The translations under genes and the position numbers were made by a program. Positions 42,994 to 50,027 of a stretch of DNA of 64,000 nt are shown in pieces. The stretch covers positions 62,001-126,000 of the forward strand of contig NZ_JAFIQT010000006.1 in NCBI RefSeq assembly GCF_017355935.1, in the 5' to 3' direction. The stretch comes from Telluribacter humicola. GTDB lineage: Bacteria; Bacteroidota; Bacteroidia; Cytophagales; Spirosomataceae. The first letter of the stretch is position 1. Every line of letters starts with the position of its first letter. The notes under the pieces were generated by a model. It did no database searches. It was not told the DNA's origin and saw nothing but the letters and a program-made list of their open reading frames with translations.

Positions 42994-43692
42994 TTAGATT
43001 AGTTCGTATGCGGTTAGTAGTTCGTGTACGGTACTTACTTCGTTGAACATCAGCACGTCCAGCATGGAGAGCCAAGGTACAAAGTCATTTTTGAACTGAG
43101 GGTACGAATGGGGTAAAGATTTTATAAAATAAAGTTCAATACCTTCCCCTTCGAATTTTCTTTTGTCATATAATTCCATACCACCAATCGGATTAATGTA
43201 GCGGGTAGCATTTTCTTTTTGACAGATATCCAGTATACGATCCTGGCCTTTCAGCTCAGAATTAGCGTAAACCGTAGAAGAGGGGATGATTTCTGTTGTG
43301 ATACCCAGATACGTATTGACCTGAACCAAACCTTGAAGCGCAAGTTCAGAAATACTTTCAGTAGTATAATTGACTATGTTTTCAATTATCGGGAAAACAC
43401 CCTTAAAGCAGGGGGCCTTCTGATACGACTGCTGTATGGTCTTCAGTAATTTTTTACGCCATTGGGCATCGTCTGCCAGTGCTACTTCATTAATCAGTTT
43501 ATTCTGGCTGGCATCTTTCAGGGGGATCGTGAACAGGTGCGCTTTCCCGCCGACCAGCATATTATTCCGATTGATCCAGCCCCGGTTAATAAAGTTGACA
43601 TCATCATACATCACAAACTTATCAACTGCCTTGATGAGTTGATAATACCCAATATAGGGTAAAAAGTAAGGCTGCATGATGGCTATTGTCAT
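42994..43692 (-). CDS. WbqC family protein
   Basis: A 232-residue protein of the WbqC-like family, found in O-antigen and capsule loci and presumed to transfer an amino acid or acyl group to an amino sugar; direct biochemical proof is thin as far as I know. Family features are the opening 'IAIMQPYFLPYIGYYQLI', 'DKFVMYDDVNFINRGWINRN' and 'RYINPIGGMELYDK'. It sits directly before the NeuD-like acyltransferase and after the GT-C gene, close to the aminotransferase, supporting a role in decorating a 3- or 4-amino sugar. Confidence 0.9.
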   Translation of the reverse strand: MTIAIMQPYFLPYIGYYQLIKAVDKFVMYDDVNFINRGWINRNNMLVGGKAHLFTIPLKDASQNKLINEVALADDAQWRKKLLKTIQQSYQKAPCFKGVFPIIENIVNYTTESISELALQGLVQVNTYLGITTEIIPSSTVYANSELKGQDRILDICQKENATRYINPIGGMELYDKRKFEGEGIELYFIKSLPHSYPQFKNDFVPWLSMLDVLMFNEVSTVHELLTAYELI

Positions 43693-43727
43693 AGTACTTC
43701 TGTTTAATAAGATAATAAGTAAGCCTG

Positions 43728-45758
43728 CTATTTGAGCTTACGTAAGTAATAGTCTTCTCCTTTTACAATAAGATCATTCATGGTTGTGTCCGATCCCAGT
43801 CTGATATCGCCCGGCTGAGGCTTGATAACACTCTTTGCAAAAAATAGGTAATCAGCTTCGGGAGGAATGGGTTGTACTCCTTTCTCAAAAGGATTTATAG
43901 TAATTAGCCTGCGGGTAAGCTTATCGCCGTACAGGGGATACTCGAAGTCATCGTTGATGGTACCTAAGGCTACGGTAGCATCCTGAGGTACAATGGAGTC
44001 AAACTTTAGATAAGCAGGTGTAATATCGGGTCGGGCGAATGTCATCAGACGGATGCGATTGCCCGTAAATGCTGACTCGTGCCCATACGCTGAGATAGGC
44101 AGGGCCCGGATATTGAGGTATACAGACATAAGTGCTGATATACAGCCCATCACTACGATCAGACCTATGTATCCCTTCCATACCCAGCGGTGTGGCTTGA
44201 GTATCGACAAGCGATGGTGCGTAAAGAGCAGCAGTAAGAATAAGACTCCGAAAAGGCCAGTTTCGATAAAATATCTACCCTTGAATGGATCGTAGGGAGC
44301 TGAATAGGATATGGCTATGAAATGCAAAACAATAGCCAGTGCCAGGAACCAGTGCGGCCGGGACCAGATCACCCTGAAAAAGACAAGTAGCACCAGCGGG
44401 AGCGTCAGGGCAAACCCGTAAATACCCCAGTAGGGATTGGCATTATAGAACTCAAACCGGCGCTGGAAGGCAAAGGGAACAATCGAGAAGTCGGTTTCCT
44501 CATCAAGCCGCATGTGTAGTTTATCCTCCAGCATCACGATCGGCTTCCTAACCAGGGTATTGAGTTCGTAGCCCCACTGAGCATTCCGGATTCCATCCAG
44601 GTTAAAGAAGTCGTAGCTGTATCTTACCACGTTGCGGCTGCCTTGTTCAAAAAGGTTGCGCAGGGTTCCGGCTCGCTCAACGGATTGATGCTTCAGGGCC
44701 GTAGGGGGGCCAATAGGGTGGCCAAATACTTGTATGTTGCGTAGGTAGCCGGTGGGTAGGGTATAGATAAGCATAGCTACCAATATAGCCACACCCAATC
44801 GCCAGACCCGGTTAAAGAAGGTCTTGAAGTCCTGTGCTATGAATACTGTGTACACCATTACGGAGAATACCGATGGCAGCAGCAGCGTAAAGGTAATCTT
44901 ATGCCCATATACTACACCAAAAGCCAGACCGGCCAGGTACAGGTACTTGTTCTGACGAGTGGCATGGTACGAGAACAGGAAGTAGATCAGGCAGCTTAGA
45001 TACGCAGTAAGTACAATATCGGTTTCAGTAGTAATGGCCTGCATCAGGAAGTCAAGGAACATACTGTACGCCAGGGCACAGAAGATACTTGCTGAAAGGT
45101 TACGGCCGATCCGCTGGCTGATCCCAAAAATGGCAATGATACTGATCCAATACGCGGAATGGTGGATCAGTTTCATCGCGTTTTCAATCTCACCACTTAT
45201 TAGATAGGTGTATATCTGAATAGTAGTAACACTTTTAGGATACGTATCCATATTCCAGTTGGTACCTCCAAAGTGCGCCATAGTACCATGCTGAATGTAA
45301 CGAATCACCCGGTTGAGGTGGCCGGTCATACTATCCCATTCATTGGGGGGCGTAAATAGTACCAATAGCAGATTAGTAATAGCAATGATCGTTAAGGTAC
45401 CGAACATGGTTATGTACATAAATTTCAGGTATGGCGTGAGGTTTCTCAGCCAGGTTCTGAAAGTACGTACCCGGTCCCCAAACAAAGATCGGACAGAGTA
45501 GGATTGGGGAGTTGATACCAGCCGGGGCCACACCAGGTTATAGATAGCCAGTACTATAAAAACACCTATTAGCCAGGCCCAGGGTGTAGCCGTCAGATGA
45601 AGACCAGAAAGTATAAAACCTGTTGGTATGATGCATCCTACAAAGAAAAGAAAAGATACAATGATCCATTCTGTCAAAGAAGGTTCCGCTACTTTTTTAG
45701 CGGTATATCCAACACCTAGTACAAACGCAATAAAAGAAATCCAGTAAAGTATAGCCAT
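43728..45758 (-). CDS. Polytopic GT-C type glycosyltransferase-like membrane protein (GT39-like)
   Basis: A 676-residue protein with about twelve hydrophobic segments and a soluble C-terminal part. After its third or fourth segment it has 'PPNEWDSMTGHLNRV' (about residues 136-150), equivalent to 'PPNNYDAHWYHLTRV' in the GT-C gene at 24103; the Asp is the expected catalytic position. It lies 9 nt after the aminotransferase stop, so is cotranscribed with it. A periplasm-facing transfer from a lipid-linked sugar is the likely reaction; if that amino sugar is the one made by the neighbours is inference. Confidence 0.72.
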   Translation of the reverse strand: MAILYWISFIAFVLGVGYTAKKVAEPSLTEWIIVSFLFFVGCIIPTGFILSGLHLTATPWAWLIGVFIVLAIYNLVWPRLVSTPQSYSVRSLFGDRVRTFRTWLRNLTPYLKFMYITMFGTLTIIAITNLLLVLFTPPNEWDSMTGHLNRVIRYIQHGTMAHFGGTNWNMDTYPKSVTTIQIYTYLISGEIENAMKLIHHSAYWISIIAIFGISQRIGRNLSASIFCALAYSMFLDFLMQAITTETDIVLTAYLSCLIYFLFSYHATRQNKYLYLAGLAFGVVYGHKITFTLLLPSVFSVMVYTVFIAQDFKTFFNRVWRLGVAILVAMLIYTLPTGYLRNIQVFGHPIGPPTALKHQSVERAGTLRNLFEQGSRNVVRYSYDFFNLDGIRNAQWGYELNTLVRKPIVMLEDKLHMRLDEETDFSIVPFAFQRRFEFYNANPYWGIYGFALTLPLVLLVFFRVIWSRPHWFLALAIVLHFIAISYSAPYDPFKGRYFIETGLFGVLFLLLLFTHHRLSILKPHRWVWKGYIGLIVVMGCISALMSVYLNIRALPISAYGHESAFTGNRIRLMTFARPDITPAYLKFDSIVPQDATVALGTINDDFEYPLYGDKLTRRLITINPFEKGVQPIPPEADYLFFAKSVIKPQPGDIRLGSDTTMNDLIVKGEDYYLRKLK

Positions 45759-45767
45759 GACGGGGGG

Positions 45768-46844
45768 TCATAGGTTTTCGTTGATGATCTTACTTATTCG
45801 TTCTATGTCTTCCTGTGGCAGGCCAACGTACAACGGTAAGCTTAGAACACGCACAGAGATATCTTCTGATACCGGGCAGGCATACGTACGTGGCATAAAG
45901 GAAAGGGTATTAAGCGAAGGGTAAAAATACCGGCGTGGTATTATATCTTCGACTACCAGGGCTGCCTGTACCTTTTTAAGGACAGCTTCGGACTGGAATA
46001 CTACGGGATAGTAGGCATAGTTATACTCAATATTCTTACTTAGCTGGGGCTTGAAAAGCAAATCCCAGTTAAGTAAACTATCATACAATTCAAATACATC
46101 CTTTCGCGCCTGTATAATAGAAGGTACATGGGGAAGATTACAAAGCCCCATAGCGGCGTGAAATTCTGAGTTCTTGCCGTTGATGCCCGCGAAGCGGTAG
46201 TCTTCATCACCCCGGTGCCCAAAGTGACGCAGTAGGTGTAGCTCTTCGTGCAGCTCCGGAAGGTTAGAGATAATGGCCCCGCCTTCGATGGAGTGAAACA
46301 CCTTGGTAGCATGGAAACTGCAAGTACTGACATCTCCATAGGAGAATAGAGAACGACCTTTGTACGTTACTCCAAATGCATGCGCTCCATCGTAAATAAC
46401 GCGCAGGTTATGCTTTTTGGCAATGGCTTCTATCTTTTCTACATCGCACGGATTGCCATAGACGTGGGTAGCCATGATGGCCGATGTATGAGGAGTAATA
46501 GCCTTTTCAATTAGATCTGCGTTGATATTAAAATCAACTGGATTGATATCAACAAATACGGGAGTACAGTTTTCCCAAATAATGGAGTTGGTCGTAGCAC
46601 AGTACGAAAAAGGAGTCGTAATTACTTCTCCTGATATCTTCAGAGCCTTTAAAGCTATCTGCAGGACAACGGTACCATTAGTACAGAAATACAAATGCTG
46701 TACGTCAAGATACTCCTTAAGTTGCTTTTCGAGCTCCTGTAGTAATGGACCATTATTTGTTAGTTGTACTTTATCCCATATTTCATGGATGTATTGTATG
46801 TATTCGGCCTTATCTGGGAGAAAGGTCTTAGTGACATTAATCAT
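45768..46844 (-). CDS. DegT/DnrJ/EryC1/StrS-type sugar aminotransferase
   Basis: PLP-dependent transaminase that converts a keto nucleotide-sugar to an amino sugar. The PLP lysine is K181 in 'SFHATKVFHSIEGG', the cofactor Asp is D152 in 'IYDGAHAFG', and 'TPFSYCATTNSI' binds the phosphate region. Length (358 aa) is normal for the family, closest in pattern to FdtB/WecE-like members. It overlaps the 3' end of the Wzt gene by 8 nt. No dehydratase or ketoisomerase is nearby, so the keto-sugar substrate must come from elsewhere in the genome. Confidence 0.92.
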   Translation of the reverse strand: MINVTKTFLPDKAEYIQYIHEIWDKVQLTNNGPLLQELEKQLKEYLDVQHLYFCTNGTVVLQIALKALKISGEVITTPFSYCATTNSIIWENCTPVFVDINPVDFNINADLIEKAITPHTSAIMATHVYGNPCDVEKIEAIAKKHNLRVIYDGAHAFGVTYKGRSLFSYGDVSTCSFHATKVFHSIEGGAIISNLPELHEELHLLRHFGHRGDEDYRFAGINGKNSEFHAAMGLCNLPHVPSIIQARKDVFELYDSLLNWDLLFKPQLSKNIEYNYAYYPVVFQSEAVLKKVQAALVVEDIIPRRYFYPSLNTLSFMPRTYACPVSEDISVRVLSLPLYVGLPQEDIERISKIINENL

Positions 46845-48093
46845 TCACTACGGGTTCTGTTTGACTAATAGAAAAGTTAAGTTGTGGGCGAATAAAGCCA
46901 GGCCACTTGCCGTACCAGGTCACACCTTCGCGGTAATCTTCCACGTCGAAGCTCAAAGCCTCCTCCATGTTGTATACAACTGTACTGGTATCCTTCACAA
47001 TCATCATGGATACTACATACGAGCCATCGTTAAGGAAGTGGCCAGGGATTTCGCAGCTACCTGTCACCAGCCCTTTAGAAAAAGTCTGGGAGGTAGTACC
47101 TACGTTGAAGATACACTCGCCGGTGTAAGAGTAGAGGTGCATACTCAGGTTGAGGTTGGACTCTTCTTCCATATTCCAGAATTCAAACTGGAGCTGCATG
47201 GGAGTCCTCACATCAATATGCATCAGGTTATCCTGGTACTCCGGGATAAGCTTAAAGCTCTTGATCCGGACCTGATCGTTACCCGGGGCCTCATCGATAC
47301 TATTCCACTGGCGTTCCAGGTTTTTCTGGGATATCTTGCTGAGGTAGGTAGTTACAATATGCGTTGTATCACCCTGATCAACTAAAGTGCCTTTTTCGAA
47401 GAAGAAAGCTTTATTACACAGGGCCTGAACCGCCACCAGGTTGTGACTTACGAATAGGATGGTACGGCCACTTTCCGACACGTCTCGCATCTTTCCCAGA
47501 CACTTTTTCTGGAATTCGGCATCACCTACCGCCAGTACTTCATCAATGATCAGGATTTCGGGTTCCAGGTGGGCGGCAATGGCAAAGCCAAGTCGGACGT
47601 ACATACCGGAGGAATACCGTTTAACAGGCGTATCCAGAAATTTTTCAACACCGGCAAAGTCTACGATGGCATCAAATGATCTCCGTATTTCTTCCTTATT
47701 CATCCCCAGTATAGCTCCATTGAGATAAATGTTCTCACGGCCGGTAAGTTCGGGATGAAAACCGGTACCTACTTCCAGAAGACTGGCTACTCTACCGCTA
47801 ATCTTAACCTGTCCGGTAGTAGGATTGGTGATACGGCTTAATATTTTCAGAAGAGTAGATTTTCCGGCGCCGTTATGTCCGACTATACCTACGCGGTCTC
47901 CCTGTTCAATCTTAAAGTTGACGTCACGTAGTGCCCAAAACTCTTCTTTACCCTTACTATTTTCTTCTTTATTAGGCTTGAAAATACTATCAAATGTGTC
48001 TGACACCAAATCACGAATACTGTTCGAACGTTTCGAGCTTTTGTGATCTATGATGTATTTCTTACTTATATTTTCGGCAGTAATTACAGACAT
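46837..48093 (-). CDS. wzt: Polysaccharide ABC exporter ATPase with C-terminal Wzt-like domain
   Basis: ATP-binding subunit of an O-antigen/teichoic-acid type ABC exporter. Walker A GHNGAGKST is at residues 72-80, the signature 'RYSSGMYVRLGFA' at about 158-170 and Walker B 'ILIIDEVLAVGD' at about 180-191. The N-terminal ~240 residues are the ATPase; the remaining ~170 form a beta-rich extension as in Wzt proteins that recognise the terminal modification of the glycan. The permease gene lies 17 nt upstream, the aminotransferase overlaps downstream. Confidence 0.93.
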   Translation of the reverse strand: MSVITAENISKKYIIDHKSSKRSNSIRDLVSDTFDSIFKPNKEENSKGKEEFWALRDVNFKIEQGDRVGIVGHNGAGKSTLLKILSRITNPTTGQVKISGRVASLLEVGTGFHPELTGRENIYLNGAILGMNKEEIRRSFDAIVDFAGVEKFLDTPVKRYSSGMYVRLGFAIAAHLEPEILIIDEVLAVGDAEFQKKCLGKMRDVSESGRTILFVSHNLVAVQALCNKAFFFEKGTLVDQGDTTHIVTTYLSKISQKNLERQWNSIDEAPGNDQVRIKSFKLIPEYQDNLMHIDVRTPMQLQFEFWNMEEESNLNLSMHLYSYTGECIFNVGTTSQTFSKGLVTGSCEIPGHFLNDGSYVVSMMIVKDTSTVVYNMEEALSFDVEDYREGVTWYGKWPGFIRPQLNFSISQTEPVVND

Positions 48094-48110
48094 GCTAATG
48101 GATGTGGTTT

Positions 48111-48938
48111 CTAAATGTGGTCAACAAACGTATTTTCTTTTTTACGAAAGTACATCACCGAAAGGAACAAAGCTATTAAGGATATAACAAGTGTTGAATA
48201 CAAACTGATTGGATTGAAAAAGACTTTATCACCGAGGAGACACCAGCGGAATCCATCAATAATACCCACAAGTGGGTTTAGGTTATAGAACTTGTACCAC
48301 CAGGCGTCTTCAACCAGTCGGCTAGTGTAAGCGATAGGGCACACATAAAAGCCGATCTGTATCATAAAAGGTACTAACTGGCCAATGTCTCTGAACTTTA
48401 CATTCACTACTGAAAAAAACAAACCGAAACCCAGTGAAGTCAGGAAAGTCAGAAATATAAAAAAAGGCATGAAAATGATCTGCCAGCTGGGCGAATACTG
48501 GTACCAGAAACAAAGGCAGATAAACAACACCAGTGATATCAGAAAGTCAATAAAGCCCACGGCTACTGCACTCAAAGGCATGAGCAGCCTAGGGAAGTAT
48601 ACTTTGGATACTAAATTGGAATTAAGTACAATGCTACTACTTATCTGAGTAAAAGTATTCGCAAAGAATAACCAAATGGTGAGGCCCCCCAGTACCATAA
48701 GCGGGTAGGGGACACCCGGATCGGGTCTTAATTTGGCTACGAAGCTAAATACAAACACCATAATAAGCATGGTCATCAAAGGGCGAATAACGCTCCATGC
48801 CATACCCAAAAAAGTCTGCTTGTACCGTACAGAAATATCTCGTTTTGAAAGGATCCAGAGAAGCTGCTTATTTCTCCAGAGGTCTTTCCAATAATCTTTT
48901 TCTGATCCGTCGGCCTTTATCGTTACTGAATGAGACAT
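48111..48938 (-). CDS. wzm: Polysaccharide ABC exporter permease
   Basis: Inner-membrane permease of the ABC-2 type that moves a lipid-linked polysaccharide to the periplasm. It is 275 aa with six hydrophobic segments; 'RDISVRYKQTFLGMAWSVIRPL' is the family entry motif and 'LNPLVGIIDGFRWCLLG' the late conserved loop. It pairs with the ATPase 17 nt downstream and follows the Wzz-like gene by 10 nt. Confidence 0.93.
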   Translation of the reverse strand: MSHSVTIKADGSEKDYWKDLWRNKQLLWILSKRDISVRYKQTFLGMAWSVIRPLMTMLIMVFVFSFVAKLRPDPGVPYPLMVLGGLTIWLFFANTFTQISSSIVLNSNLVSKVYFPRLLMPLSAVAVGFIDFLISLVLFICLCFWYQYSPSWQIIFMPFFIFLTFLTSLGFGLFFSVVNVKFRDIGQLVPFMIQIGFYVCPIAYTSRLVEDAWWYKFYNLNPLVGIIDGFRWCLLGDKVFFNPISLYSTLVISLIALFLSVMYFRKKENTFVDHI

Positions 48939-48948
48939 AAGTTATAAG

Positions 48949-50022
48949 TTAGACACGTGGATCTGCCATAACATTGGCATACACATCCTTAATATATACA
49001 AAGAACAAACCAAAAATAAGACCAACCAAAAGACCGATTTTCATTCTCTGGGCGTTATCGATGTTCATATCCAGTGGCGTTTTAACGCCCTCGATAATAG
49101 TAAACAGTGGAGCTTCTCTAATGAGTGAAACTCTGGTATTCTCTACATTTCTCATCGTTTCCATATAGAGACCCTGAATAAAGGATGTATTGCGTTCCAG
49201 CTTGTTGACTGAAACCTTACCCTCTGGAACTACTACCTGAGTACTATAATCAAGTTCACGCGCCAGACGGGCTTCTGTACGACCTAGAATAACCGCCAGA
49301 GAGTCGGCACGTCTTTGTAACAGTCTAAGCGTCTTACGAGTCTTAAAGGTCTGATTTTCAGTATAAACCTCTTCTACTGTTTCAAGGAGTGTGTTTGCCC
49401 AGGTTCTGGCAAGCGTTGAGTTTTGTGAATTACTAGTAAGTTGAATAAATGACGATTTACGGTCAAGTGCAGCTACACTGGTTGCTCCTTTGGTTCTTTC
49501 TACAATCTCATTGAGTACCAGCCTTTCTTTAAGTGTTAGCTTTGTAGGGTCATTATTTGTAAATTGAAAGTTTAGCATTTCAGTTGACTCTGCTTCTGCC
49601 CAATCCTTCTTGATACCACTTGAATCAATATAAAAATTAGCGAAGAGCATCTTTTTGTTATTGATATCTACTTCCTTCATCAGCGCCCTTTCGATTACGG
49701 GACGTGATGTTACAAAGTAAAAGAAGTTTTCACCCGTAAAAATATTTGCATCGGGTGCTCCACCTCCAAGTCCTAACAATCCGGCAACCTCATTGGCCTG
49801 GCCTGAGCTTCCACCTCCCAGATTAAATACCACTGTGGCTTCATACGTGGCGGGCTCTTCTAAATAGATATCAAGCACATATCCTATACCTGCCCCCAAC
49901 ACAATGAAAAGTAGCAAGATCTTCCAGTTACGGATAAGGCTATTTTTGAATGCAATAACCTTCAGTACTATTTCCTTTGGGGAAATCTGATCTTCAGGAA
50001 CTGTCTGGATTACTTGTGACAT
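48949..50022 (-). CDS. Wzz-like chain-length determinant/polysaccharide co-polymerase
   Basis: Inner-membrane protein with one N-terminal transmembrane helix (about residues 35-53) and one near the C-terminus (about 328-346), with a long periplasmic coiled part between, the Wzz/PCP layout. The first part 'EEPATYEATVVFNLGGG' fits the Wzz domain; no C-terminal tyrosine-kinase domain is present. It is 5 nt downstream of the SLBB export gene and 10 nt upstream of Wzm, so it belongs to the export unit. It sets chain length or joins inner-membrane export to the outer-membrane channel. Confidence 0.85.
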   Translation of the reverse strand: MSQVIQTVPEDQISPKEIVLKVIAFKNSLIRNWKILLLFIVLGAGIGYVLDIYLEEPATYEATVVFNLGGGSSGQANEVAGLLGLGGGAPDANIFTGENFFYFVTSRPVIERALMKEVDINNKKMLFANFYIDSSGIKKDWAEAESTEMLNFQFTNNDPTKLTLKERLVLNEIVERTKGATSVAALDRKSSFIQLTSNSQNSTLARTWANTLLETVEEVYTENQTFKTRKTLRLLQRRADSLAVILGRTEARLARELDYSTQVVVPEGKVSVNKLERNTSFIQGLYMETMRNVENTRVSLIREAPLFTIIEGVKTPLDMNIDNAQRMKIGLLVGLIFGLFFVYIKDVYANVMADPRV

Positions 50023-50027
50023 AAATG

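Noticed and set aside
42344-42997. A 217-codon plus-strand open frame
   Set aside because: Fully antisense to the NeuD-like acyltransferase with intact hexapeptide repeats; no support of its own.
46522-47385. A 287-codon open frame on the plus strand
   Set aside because: It is antisense to the aminotransferase and Wzt genes, both with clear family motifs; its sequence shows no family features and is a shadow.
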